The notes beneath the pieces are model-generated. The model did no database searches, was not told the origin of the DNA, and saw only the letters and a program-made list of their open reading frames with translations. The position numbers and the translations under genes are program-made. DNA of 64,000 bases. It comes from Mycolicibacterium sp. ND9-15 (GTDB lineage Bacteria > Actinomycetota > Actinomycetes > Mycobacteriales > Mycobacteriaceae). The stretch covers positions 1,339,501 through 1,403,500 of the forward strand of contig NZ_CP142362.1 of assembly GCF_035918395.1 (NCBI RefSeq), written 5' to 3'. Below, piece by piece: positions 49,744 through 58,142 of the stretch. Positions within the stretch are counted from its first letter, which is position 1, and each line of letters starts with the position of its first letter.

Positions 49744-49857
49744 CTACCCTTGGCGCTGCTTGTGGCGTGGATCTGAGCAGATCACCATGACCCGCCCATG
49801 CCGGCGGATCACCCTGCACTTATCGCAAATCGGCTTGACGCTCGGGTTCACCTTCAC
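49744..49857 (-). CDS. rpmJ: 50S ribosomal protein L36
   Basis: This 37-residue protein on the minus strand starts at GTG 49857: [20 protein letters not shown] then [16 protein letters not shown]. The zinc ligands C-x2-C, C and H are all present (CDKC, IC, H), so it is the zinc-binding (C+) form. It sits between infA and rpsM, its standard place. It is too short for most automatic gene calls at a 60-residue cutoff. Confidence 0.97.
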
Positions 49858-49887
49858 GGCTGGTTCGATCCTGTTCTCTGTGTCGTC

Positions 49888-50109
49888 TTACTTGTACCGA
49901 TAAACGATGCGGCCCCGGGACAGGTCGTAGGGAGACAGCTCCACCACGACGCGGTCCTCGGGCAGAATGCGGATGTAGTGCTGCCGCATCTTGCCGCTGA
50001 TGTGGGCAAGGACCTTGTGTCCGTTCTCAAGCTCAATGCGGAACATCGCATTGGGCAGGGGCTCGACCACGCGACCCTCAACCTCGATGGCACCGTCTTT
50101 CTTGGCCAT
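49888..50109 (-). CDS. infA: translation initiation factor IF-1
   Basis: ATG 50109 gives the standard 73 residues ([20 protein letters not shown] to [15 protein letters not shown]), an OB-fold protein that blocks the A site during initiation. GGAGGA lies immediately upstream. An upstream in-frame extension to 50154 is not used. It heads the minus-strand operon infA-rpmJ-rpsM-rpsK-rpsD-rpoA-rplQ-truA. Its promoter lies in the 50110-50370 gap shared with the divergent gene at 50371. Confidence 0.98.
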
Positions 50110-50370
50110 GTCCTCCGTTGTCCCTGATAGTTGGCGCCCTGCTCGGCGCAGCATTCGCTTCGACTACAAAACGTGAGCCAGTAGCCAGAAATTCCTGAAC
50201 AGGGGCACGCAAAGAGTCGGCGCGTTCACCGCACCGTTGGTAGAGAATACCCGCTGACCACCGGATGACCAAAATGCCGGAGCAGGCATGAGGCCACCCG
50301 CGGGGAGGACCCGATCCATCGCCTCTCACGCCCCGATAATCGCTGGACGACGGGCGCATACTGGTATCCG

Positions 50371-52038
50371 ATGACCGGCTCGTCGCCTCCGCCCCGTAAA
50401 CCCGTCATTCTCAGCGTCGACGACGACCCCGCGGTGTCCCGCGCGGTCGCCCGTGATCTGCGACGCCACTACGGCGAGGGCTTTCGCATCGTGCGCGCCG
50501 AGACCGGCCCAGACGCCCTGCAGACGCTGAACGAACTCAAGCTGCGCGGCGAGACCGTCGCGGTGTTCGTTGCCGACTACCGGATGCCGCAGATGAGCGG
50601 CATCGAGTTCCTCGAAGAGGCGATGGACATCTTCCCGATGGCCCGGCGGGTGCTGCTGACCGCCTACGCGGACACTCACGCCGCGATCGACGCGATCAAC
50701 GTCGTCGACCTCGACCACTACCTGCTCAAACCGTGGGACCCACCGGAGGAGAAGCTCTACCCGGTGATCGACGCGCTGATCGAGGCCTGGCGCGAGACCG
50801 GTGACCGCGCCGTCCCACACACCAAGATCATCGGTCATCCGTGGAACGCGCGCTCGTCGGAGGTGCGCGAGTTCCTGGCCCGCAACCGGCTGTACTACAC
50901 GTGGTTTCGCGCCGACGAACCCAAGGGCAAACAGCTGCTGGACGCTGCGGGCCTCGACGGTCTGACACTTCCGGTGGTGATCACCGAGCAGGGTGAGACG
51001 CTCGTCGCGCCCGACGACGCCGAACTCGGCGCGACACTCGGCTTGTCGACCACACCGGCGGAGGACTTCTACGAACTGGTCGTCATCGGTGGCGGCCCGG
51101 CGGGCCTGGCCGCGGCGGTCTACGGCGCCTCCGAGGGCCTCAAGACGGTCCTCATCGAGCGCACGGCCACGGGTGGGCAGGCCGGACAGAGCTCAAGGAT
51201 CGAGAACTACCTGGGCTTTCCCGACGGCGTCTCCGGCTCCCAGCTCGCCGAACGAGCCCGCAGGCAGGCCGAGAAGTTCGAGGCCGAGCTCATCACGACG
51301 GCCGAGGTCACCGCGCTCGAGATCGACGGGAACGCACGCACCGTCCACCTGTCCGACGGCCGGTCGATCGGGACGCGGGCCGTGATCCTCGCTATGGGCG
51401 TGGAGTACCGGCAGTTGCCCGCCGAGGGCTGCGCCGATCTGACCGGCGCGGGTGTCTACTACGGAGCCACCGCCTCGGTGGCCGCCGAATGCGACGACGA
51501 AGAGGTTTTCGTGATCGGCGGCGCGAACTCCGCCGGGCAGGCCGCGATGTTTTTGTCGAAGACCGCCAAGAACGTGAACATCGTCTGCCGTCGCACGCTG
51601 GAGGACTCGATGTCCTACTACCTGATCCAGCAGATCCGGGCGGCCGACAACATCCGCGAGCTGCCGCACACCGCCGTGCACAAGGTCGAGGGCAACGGCC
51701 ACCTGGAGCGCATCTGCGTGGAGAACCTGCGCACGGGCGAGCGCGAGGAGCACTGCTGCGGGCGGATGTTCATCTTCATCGGGGCCGAACCGCGCACCGA
51801 TTGGGTGGAGCAGGCGGGTATCGCCCGCGACGACCACGGTTTCATCGTCGCCGGGCCCGATCTGCGGAATGTCGCCGGCTGGACGCTCGACCGTCCGCCG
51901 CACCACCTGGAAACAAGCGTGCCGGGTGTGTTTGTTGCAGGAGATGTTCGCTCCGAATCCGCCAAGAGGGTGGCGGCCGCCGTCGGCGAAGGGTCGATGG
52001 CGGTGATGTTGGTGCACCGATACCTGGCGGAGGCGTGA
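50371..52038 (+). CDS. response-regulator / thioredoxin-reductase-like FAD oxidoreductase fusion
   Basis: This 555-residue protein combines three parts. Residues about 10-140 are a receiver domain: acidic pocket SVDDDP, likely phospho-acceptor in FVADYRMPQMSG and the conserved Lys in YLLKPW. Residues about 155-230 are thioredoxin-fold-like (IIGHPWNARSSEVREFLARN, LPVVITEQGETLV) without a CxxC. From about 235 comes a thioredoxin-reductase-like two-dinucleotide domain: FAD motif VIGGGPAGLAAAVYG, NADPH motif VIGGANSAGQAAMF and C-terminal GVFVAGDVR. The redox CxxC of real TrxR is absent (EGCADLTGAGVYY here). The kinase gene that follows overlaps its stop by 1 bp (TGATG), so the pair is probably a redox-linked two-component system. 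Confidence 0.88.
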   Translation: MTGSSPPPRKPVILSVDDDPAVSRAVARDLRRHYGEGFRIVRAETGPDALQTLNELKLRGETVAVFVADYRMPQMSGIEFLEEAMDIFPMARRVLLTAYADTHAAIDAINVVDLDHYLLKPWDPPEEKLYPVIDALIEAWRETGDRAVPHTKIIGHPWNARSSEVREFLARNRLYYTWFRADEPKGKQLLDAAGLDGLTLPVVITEQGETLVAPDDAELGATLGLSTTPAEDFYELVVIGGGPAGLAAAVYGASEGLKTVLIERTATGGQAGQSSRIENYLGFPDGVSGSQLAERARRQAEKFEAELITTAEVTALEIDGNARTVHLSDGRSIGTRAVILAMGVEYRQLPAEGCADLTGAGVYYGATASVAAECDDEEVFVIGGANSAGQAAMFLSKTAKNVNIVCRRTLEDSMSYYLIQQIRAADNIRELPHTAVHKVEGNGHLERICVENLRTGEREEHCCGRMFIFIGAEPRTDWVEQAGIARDDHGFIVAGPDLRNVAGWTLDRPPHHLETSVPGVFVAGDVRSESAKRVAAAVGEGSMAVMLVHRYLAEA

Positions 52039-53510
52039 TGGGCGACAAGAAACACGAGTGCCTTCCAGACGAACTGCGCACCCTGTTCCTGTTCGAAGCC
52101 CTCACCGACCGACAACTACAGGTGCTGTGCGACAACGGCTACATCGCTACCTTCGAGCCCGGGCCGGTGTGTGTGGAAGGTGACCCCGCCACGTGCTTCT
52201 ACGTGATGCTCGACGGTGAACTGGTGATGTCCAAACGCTCGGGCGGCGTGGACATCGAGACCAACCGCACGTCACAGCGCGGGGTGTACTGCGGCGCATG
52301 GTCGGCCTACGTACCCGGCGAGGAGCATGTCTATGAGGCATCGGTGCGCGTCACCAAGCCGTCGCGCTTCTTCGTGCTCGACGCCGACGCGTTCGCCACG
52401 TTCATGCAGTCCGAGTTCCCAATGGCCGTGCACCTGCTCGAAGGCCACAAGGTCGGCGGTCGCCGGCAGAGCCAGATCCTCGGCCAGCGGGAGAAGTTGC
52501 TGGCGCTCGGCACCATCACCGACGGGCTGACCCATCAGCTGAACAACCCGGCGGCGGCGGCCGCCCGTGCGGTCGCCGATCTGCGCGAGGGCGTCGGCAA
52601 GATGCGGCACAAGCTGGCGATGCTCGCCGACGGCAAGTTCACCCCCGAGGCGCTGCGCGTGCTGATGCGGATTCAGGACGAGGTGGCCGAGCAGGTGGCC
52701 AAGGCGAAGACCCTTGAACTCAGCGCGCTCGAGCTCTCCGACCGCGAAGAGCAGGTCGGCAACTGGCTCGAGCAGCGCGGCATCGTCGGCGCCTGGGATT
52801 ACGCCCCGACGTTCGTCGAGGCCGGCCTCGACCTCGACTGGCTCGAACGCGTCCAAGCCTCCATCGAGGACGTGGACTGCTCGGCGACGCTACCGGGCGC
52901 GTTCGGCTGGCTGAAGTACACCATCGACGCCGAACTGCGCATGAACGAGCTAGCCGATGCCAGCAAGCGGATCTCGACGCTGTTGGCAGGCGCGAAGCAG
53001 TACTCGCGGATGGACCGAAGCGAGTACCAGGCCGCCAACGTGCACGAGCTCCTACTCAACACAGTCAAGACGATCTTCGGCGACAGGGTCGGCAAGGACA
53101 AGCCGATCAAGCTGGTGTGGAACAAGGACACCTCGCTGCCCCAATTACTGTGCTATCCAAACGATCTCAAAGAGGTGTGGACCAACATCATCGACAATGC
53201 GATTCAGGCCATGGGCGGCGAGGGCACGTTGAGGATTCGGACCTCGCGCAAGAACGACGACATGGTCTGCGTCGAGATCTGCGACGACGGACCGGGCATC
53301 TCGGAAGAGAACATCGACCGGATCTTCACGCCGTACTTCACGACCAAGCCGTTCGATCAGGGCACCGGATTGGGCCTGGACTTTGCGCGCCGCATCGTCG
53401 TCGAGAAGCACCACGGCGACATTCGGGTGGAGTCGGCGCCCGGCAACACGCGGTTCGCCATCGTGCTGCCGCTGGTCGCACCCGCCCCCGAGGCGCCGAC
53501 CCTGAACTGA
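52038..53510 (+). CDS. histidine kinase with N-terminal cyclic-nucleotide-binding domain
   Basis: This 490-residue protein begins with a cNMP-binding/CRP-like beta barrel (residues about 17-135: LFLFEALTDRQLQVLCDNGY, GPVCVEGDPATCFYVMLDGE). The H-box is LTHQLNNPAAAAARA with His166. The ATPase domain has NIIDNAIQAM, DDGPGISEENIDRIF and GTGLGLDFARRIV. No transmembrane segment is visible, so it is a cytoplasmic sensor. It probably phosphorylates the receiver domain of the oxidoreductase fusion encoded directly upstream. The ligand cannot be read from the sequence. Confidence 0.9.
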   Translation: MGDKKHECLPDELRTLFLFEALTDRQLQVLCDNGYIATFEPGPVCVEGDPATCFYVMLDGELVMSKRSGGVDIETNRTSQRGVYCGAWSAYVPGEEHVYEASVRVTKPSRFFVLDADAFATFMQSEFPMAVHLLEGHKVGGRRQSQILGQREKLLALGTITDGLTHQLNNPAAAAARAVADLREGVGKMRHKLAMLADGKFTPEALRVLMRIQDEVAEQVAKAKTLELSALELSDREEQVGNWLEQRGIVGAWDYAPTFVEAGLDLDWLERVQASIEDVDCSATLPGAFGWLKYTIDAELRMNELADASKRISTLLAGAKQYSRMDRSEYQAANVHELLLNTVKTIFGDRVGKDKPIKLVWNKDTSLPQLLCYPNDLKEVWTNIIDNAIQAMGGEGTLRIRTSRKNDDMVCVEICDDGPGISEENIDRIFTPYFTTKPFDQGTGLGLDFARRIVVEKHHGDIRVESAPGNTRFAIVLPLVAPAPEAPTLN

Positions 53511-53553
53511 GGAATGAGGAATAGCCCGTCGGCACCGAAAAGTTGGAGCAACT

Positions 53554-54399
53554 ATGACGAAACCCGATCTCGGCCGATACGGCGCCTTCGGCCACCATTC
53601 GATGTGGCAGCAAGTGAGGCCTGAGCAACTGCGGGCCATCGAAGACCTGGGCTACGGCGCGATCTGGGCGGGCGGTTCACCCGCGGCCGAGTTGTCCTGG
53701 GTGGAACCGATCCTGGAGCCGACGAGCCAGCTCAAACTGGCGACGGGCATCGTCAACATCTGGACCGCTGACGCCGGGCCGGTCAGTGAGTCCTTTCACC
53801 GCATTGAGAAGGCCTACCCCGGCCGCTTCCTGCTCGGCGTCGGTGTCGGCCACCCCGAAGCGCACACCGAGTACCAGAAGCCGTACGACGCGCTCGTCGC
53901 TTACCTCGACAAGCTCGACGAGTATGGGGTTCCGAAGGACCGGCGCGTGGTCGCCGCGCTGGGTCCACGGGTGCTCAAGTTGGCCGCCGAGCGCTCGGCG
54001 GGTGCGCATCCCTACCTGACGACGCCAGAACACACCGCGGAGGCACGAAAACTACTCGGCCCGCACGCGTACATCGCTCCGGAACACAAGGTGGTGCCGA
54101 CGACGGATGCCGAGAAGGCCCGCACCGTCGGTCGCAAGGCGCTCGAGATCTACCTGAACCTGACGAACTACCTCAACAGCTGGAAGCGGTTGGGTTTCAC
54201 CGACGAGGAGATTGCGAAACCGGGCGGTGACCGGCTTGTCGACGCCGTGGTGGCGTATGGCACCGTCGATGCCATCGCCGCACGGCTCGACGAGCATCTC
54301 GACGCGGGCGCCGACCACGTGCCCGTGCAGGTGCTCACCCGACCCGACAAGCTGGTGGATACGTTGGCTCAATTGGCGGATCCGCTCGGCCTGAAGTGA
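53554..54399 (+). CDS. LLM-class F420-dependent oxidoreductase, tandem copy 1 (Rv3463-like)
   Basis: This 281-residue luciferase-like TIM-barrel protein begins MTKPDLGRYGAFGHHSMWQQ. Family segments are DLGYGAIWAGGSPAAELSWV, YPGRFLLGVGVGHPEAHTEY and AALGPRVLKLAAERSAGAHP. It lies 44 bp after the kinase gene, so may be in the same transcript. Position after infA corresponds to Rv3463 in M. tuberculosis. The oxidised substrate is unknown. Confidence 0.88.
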   Translation: MTKPDLGRYGAFGHHSMWQQVRPEQLRAIEDLGYGAIWAGGSPAAELSWVEPILEPTSQLKLATGIVNIWTADAGPVSESFHRIEKAYPGRFLLGVGVGHPEAHTEYQKPYDALVAYLDKLDEYGVPKDRRVVAALGPRVLKLAAERSAGAHPYLTTPEHTAEARKLLGPHAYIAPEHKVVPTTDAEKARTVGRKALEIYLNLTNYLNSWKRLGFTDEEIAKPGGDRLVDAVVAYGTVDAIAARLDEHLDAGADHVPVQVLTRPDKLVDTLAQLADPLGLK

Positions 54400-54421
54400 C
54401 GTCACCACCGAAGGGATCCAC

Positions 54422-55264
54422 ATGACTGAGCTCAAGCCCGACCTCGGCCGCTACGGCGTCTGGACGTTCGGCGTACCGAAACCCGAACAGGCCGAGGAGA
54501 TCGAGAAACTCGGCTACGGCGCGGTGTGGATCGGCGGATCGCCCGCCGGAAACCTCGAGTACGTCGAGCCCATCCTGGAGCGCACCGAGAATCTCACGGT
54601 CGCCACCGGCATCATCAACGTGTGGACGGCGCCCGCCGACGAGGTCGCCGAGGCCTATCACCGTGTCGAGGACGCCTATCCGGGGCGGTTCGTGCTCGGC
54701 ATCGGCATCGGTCATCCCGAGCACACCGAGGAGTACCGCAAACCCTACGACGTGCTCGTGGAGTACCTTGACGCGCTCGATGCGAAGAAGGTGCCGACGA
54801 GCCGTCGGGTGATAGCCGCGCTGGGTCCCAGGGTGCTCAAGCTGTCGGCACAGCGCAGCGCCGGGGCGCACCCGTATCTGACCACTCCCCAGCACACCGG
54901 GGAGGCCCGAAACCTCTTGGGCCCCACGGTGTTCATCGCACCCGAGCACAAGGTCGTGTTGGCGCGAGACGCCGAGGCGTCTCGCGAGATCGGCAGGCAG
55001 ACAGTCGACTTCTATCTCGGCCTGTCGAACTACCTGAACAACTGGAAACGGCTGGGCTTCACCGATGACGACCTGGCCAAGCCGGGCAGCGACCGCTTCA
55101 TCGACGCAGTCGTCGCGCACGGCACGCCCGACGCGATCGTCGCGCGACTCAACGAGCACTTGGAGTCGGGGGCCGATCACGTGGCGATCCAGGTGCTCGG
55201 CGGGTGGGACGTCCTGCTCCCGACGCTGGCCGAGTTGGCCGGCCCGCTCGGGTTGGAGGGCTGA
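54422..55264 (+). CDS. LLM-class F420-dependent oxidoreductase, tandem copy 2
   Basis: This 280-residue protein is clearly a paralogue of the previous gene: KPDLGRYGVWTFGVPKPEQA, KLGYGAVWIGGSPAGNLEYV, GIGIGHPEHTEEYRKPYDVL, AALGPRVLKLSAQRSAGAHP. The same residues line up through the C-terminus (DHVAIQVLGG versus DHVPVQVLTR). It starts 23 bp after copy 1. Two retained copies suggest different substrates. The gap after it holds a nested inverted repeat. Confidence 0.88.
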   Translation: MTELKPDLGRYGVWTFGVPKPEQAEEIEKLGYGAVWIGGSPAGNLEYVEPILERTENLTVATGIINVWTAPADEVAEAYHRVEDAYPGRFVLGIGIGHPEHTEEYRKPYDVLVEYLDALDAKKVPTSRRVIAALGPRVLKLSAQRSAGAHPYLTTPQHTGEARNLLGPTVFIAPEHKVVLARDAEASREIGRQTVDFYLGLSNYLNNWKRLGFTDDDLAKPGSDRFIDAVVAHGTPDAIVARLNEHLESGADHVAIQVLGGWDVLLPTLAELAGPLGLEG

Positions 55265-55271
55265 TATCACA

Positions 55272-55332
55272 CGCGAGATAGCTCTCACGGCTGCGTTCGC
55301 TGCCCACCAACGACCGTGGCTGCTATCTCGCG
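55272..55332. repeat. nested inverted repeat, possible terminator or REP-like element
   Basis: CGCGAGATAGC (55272-55282) and GCTATCTCGCG (55322-55332) are perfect inverted repeats. Between them CACGG (55286-55290) and CCGTG (55314-55318) form a second, inner stem. The 61-bp unit lies in the gap between the F420-type gene and mmsA. It may end the upstream transcript or be a small dispersed palindromic repeat. Confidence 0.6.
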
Positions 55333-55382
55333 ACTGACTCGCTCTCGCCACCAGGGAGCTCTTGCGTCGCTGGCCACCGCAT

Positions 55383-55407
55383 TACTAGGATATCCAACTA
55401 TCTAGTA
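55383..55407. promoter_or_regulatory. candidate operator/promoter palindrome upstream of mmsA
   Basis: TACTAGGATA (55383-55392) and TATCTAGTA (55399-55407) are inverted repeats with a one-base bulge, in an AT-rich patch just before the mmsA start at 55423. The symmetry suggests a binding site for a TetR- or MarR-type dimer overlapping the promoter. No regulator gene is adjacent. Confidence 0.35.
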
Positions 55408-55422
55408 GTGAGGGGCACGTTC

Positions 55423-56943
55423 ATGACCAACCAGGTTCCGCATTTCATCGACGGCAAGCGCACGAACGGCCAGTCCGGCCGCACCGCCGACGTCTTCAAC
55501 CCCAGCACCGGTGAAGTTCAGGCGCAGGTATCGATGGCTTCGGCCGCCGACGTCGACGCAGCGGTCGCCGGTGCCGCCGAGGCGCAGAAGGCGTGGGCGG
55601 CGTGGAACCCCCAGCGTCGCGCCCGCGTGCTGATGAAGTTCATCGACCTGGTCAACCAGAACGCCGACGAGCTCGCCGAGCTGCTGAGCCTCGAGCACGG
55701 CAAGACTCATGCGGACTCGCTCGGCGACATCCAGCGCGGGCTGGAAGTCATCGAGTTCTCCGTCGGCATCCCGCATCTGCTCAAGGGCGAGTACAGCGAG
55801 GGCGCGGGGCCCGGTATCGACGTGTACTCGTTGCGTCAGCCACTCGGCGTCGTCGCCGGGATTACCCCGTTCAACTTCCCGGCGATGATCCCGCTGTGGA
55901 AGGCCGGGCCCGCGTTGGCGTGCGGCAACGCTTTCATCCTCAAGCCGTCCGAACGCGACCCTTCGGTACCGCTGCGGCTGGCCGAGCTGTTCCTCGACGC
56001 TGGGCTGCCGCCGGGGGTGTTCCAGGTCGTACAGGGCGACAAGGAAGCCGTCGACGCCATCCTCGAGCACCCGGCGATCCAGGCGGTCGGATTCGTCGGC
56101 AGCTCCGACATCGCCGAGTACATCTACTCGACCGCGACGGCCAACGGGAAACGCGCACAGTGCTTCGGCGGCGCGAAGAACCACATGATCGTGATGCCCG
56201 ACGCCGACCTGGACCAGGCCGTCGACGCACTCATCGGGGCCGGCTACGGCAGCGCAGGCGAGCGCTGCATGGCGATCAGTGTGGCGGTGCCGGTCGGCGA
56301 GGAAATCGCGAACCGCCTGCGCGCCCGCCTCACCGAGCGGGTCGCCGAACTGCGTGTCGGACACAGTCTCGACCCCAAGGCCACCTACGGCCCGCTCGTG
56401 ACCGAGGCGGCGCTCAAGCGGGTGCGCGGCTACATCGACGCGGGTGTCGAGGCGGGCGCGGAGATCGTGGTCGACGGACGCGAACGCACCAGTGACGACA
56501 TGCAATTCGGCGATGCGAACCTGGAGAACGGCTGGTTCATCGGGCCGACGCTCTTCGACCACGTCACCACCGATATGTCGATCTACACCGACGAGATCTT
56601 CGGTCCGGTGTTGTGCATCGTGCGCGCGAAGGATTACGAGGAGGCGCTGGCGCTTCCGTCAGAGCACGAGTACGGCAACGGCGTGGCGATCTTCACCCGC
56701 GACGGCGACGCCGCCCGCGACTTCGTCTCGCGGGTCCAGGTCGGCATGGTGGGCGTGAACGTGCCGATCCCGGTTCCGGTGGCGTATCACACCTTCGGCG
56801 GATGGAAGCGCTCCGGCTTCGGCGATCTCAACCAGCACGGGCCGCATTCGATCCTGTTCTACACCAAGACCAAGACCGTCACCCAGCGGTGGCCGTCGGG
56901 CATCAAGGATGGCGCCGAGTTCGTCATTCCCACGATGAAGTAG
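55423..56943 (+). CDS. mmsA: CoA-acylating methylmalonate-semialdehyde dehydrogenase
   Basis: ATG 55423 gives 506 residues (MTNQVPHFIDGKRTNGQSGR). It is an aldehyde dehydrogenase with GITPFNFPAMIPLWKAGPAL, NAFILKPSERDPSVPLRLAE and the catalytic Cys282 in GSAGERCMAIS, the CoA-dependent subtype pattern. It converts methylmalonate semialdehyde to propionyl-CoA in valine (and thymine) breakdown. It heads the operon mmsA-fadE9-mmsB, the same gene set as Rv0753c-Rv0751c. Confidence 0.95.
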   Translation: MTNQVPHFIDGKRTNGQSGRTADVFNPSTGEVQAQVSMASAADVDAAVAGAAEAQKAWAAWNPQRRARVLMKFIDLVNQNADELAELLSLEHGKTHADSLGDIQRGLEVIEFSVGIPHLLKGEYSEGAGPGIDVYSLRQPLGVVAGITPFNFPAMIPLWKAGPALACGNAFILKPSERDPSVPLRLAELFLDAGLPPGVFQVVQGDKEAVDAILEHPAIQAVGFVGSSDIAEYIYSTATANGKRAQCFGGAKNHMIVMPDADLDQAVDALIGAGYGSAGERCMAISVAVPVGEEIANRLRARLTERVAELRVGHSLDPKATYGPLVTEAALKRVRGYIDAGVEAGAEIVVDGRERTSDDMQFGDANLENGWFIGPTLFDHVTTDMSIYTDEIFGPVLCIVRAKDYEEALALPSEHEYGNGVAIFTRDGDAARDFVSRVQVGMVGVNVPIPVPVAYHTFGGWKRSGFGDLNQHGPHSILFYTKTKTVTQRWPSGIKDGAEFVIPTMK

Positions 56944-56959
56944 GCCGCTAGGCACCTCG

Positions 56960-58126
56960 ATGGACTACTTCGGCTTGGACGACGACGAACGGGTGATCGC
57001 CGAGACGGCCGCCGCGTTCGCCGAGAAGCGCCTCGCGCCGTTCGCGTTGGAGTGGGATTCTTCGCACCACTTCCCCACCGACGTGTTGCGCGAGGCGGCC
57101 GAGTTGGGAATGGCGGCGGTGTACTGCAACGAGGACGTCGGGGGCAGCGGGCTGCGCCGCCTGGACGGGGTGCGGATCTTCGAGCAGCTCGCCACGGCGG
57201 ACCCGACGGTGGCCGCGTTCCTGTCGATTCACAACATGTGCACCTGGATGGTCGACACCTACGGCACCCCCGAGCAGCGCAAGAGCCTGGTGCCGCGGCT
57301 GGCGTCGATGGAGCTGATCGCCAGCTACTGCCTGACCGAACCCGGCGCCGGCTCCGACGCAAGCGCGTTGCGCACCAGGGCCGTTCGTGAGGGCGACCAC
57401 TTCGTGCTCGACGGGGTCAAGCAGTTCATCTCCGGCGCAGGCTCGTCGGACGTGTACGTGGTGATGGCTCGCACCGGTGGCGAAGGACCGCGGGGCATCT
57501 CTGCGTTCCTCGTCGAAAAGGGAACGCCCGGGCTGACTTTCGGACCCGACGAGGAAAAAATGGGCTGGCACGCCCAGCCCACCGCTCAAGTGATCTTCGA
57601 AGGCGTCCGCGTACCCGCCGATGCGATGCTGGGCGGCGCGGACGGAGAGGGCACCGGCTTCGGGATCGCGATGAACGGGCTCAACGGCGGACGGATCAAC
57701 ATCGCCGCGTGCTCGCTCGGCGGCGCCCGGGCCGCCTACGACAAGGCCGCGGCCTACGTGCGGGACCGCGAGGCGTTCGGCGGCGCCCTGCTCGACGAAC
57801 CCACCATCCGGTTCACCCTCGCCGAGATGGCTACCGCACTGGAAACATCGCGAAACCTGTTGTGGCGTGCGGCCGCTGCGCTCGATAACAACCATCCGGA
57901 CAAGGTCGAACTGTGCGCGATGGCCAAACTCTACGTCACCGACGCCTGCTATACGGTCGCCGACCAGGCGCTGCAGTTGCACGGCGGCTACGGATACCTC
58001 AACGAGTACGGGCTGGAAAAGATCGTCCGGGACCTGCGGGTGCACCGGATCCTCGAGGGGACCAACGAGATCATGCGCGTCGTCATCGGGCGGTCGCAGG
58101 CCGCCAAGGTGCGCGCGTCCGCGTAA
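56960..58126 (+). CDS. fadE9: acyl-CoA dehydrogenase, isobutyryl-CoA dehydrogenase-like
   Basis: This 388-residue FAD enzyme begins MDYFGLDDDERVIAETAAAF. Family signatures are YCLTEPGAGSDASALRTRAV, QLHGGYGYLNEYGLEKIVRD and the catalytic glutamate in ILEGTNEIMR near residue 366. Its location between mmsA and mmsB points to isobutyryl-CoA oxidation in valine catabolism. It starts 17 bp after mmsA. Confidence 0.94.
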   Translation: MDYFGLDDDERVIAETAAAFAEKRLAPFALEWDSSHHFPTDVLREAAELGMAAVYCNEDVGGSGLRRLDGVRIFEQLATADPTVAAFLSIHNMCTWMVDTYGTPEQRKSLVPRLASMELIASYCLTEPGAGSDASALRTRAVREGDHFVLDGVKQFISGAGSSDVYVVMARTGGEGPRGISAFLVEKGTPGLTFGPDEEKMGWHAQPTAQVIFEGVRVPADAMLGGADGEGTGFGIAMNGLNGGRINIAACSLGGARAAYDKAAAYVRDREAFGGALLDEPTIRFTLAEMATALETSRNLLWRAAAALDNNHPDKVELCAMAKLYVTDACYTVADQALQLHGGYGYLNEYGLEKIVRDLRVHRILEGTNEIMRVVIGRSQAAKVRASA

Positions 58127-58142
58127 CGCAGGAAGGATATCG

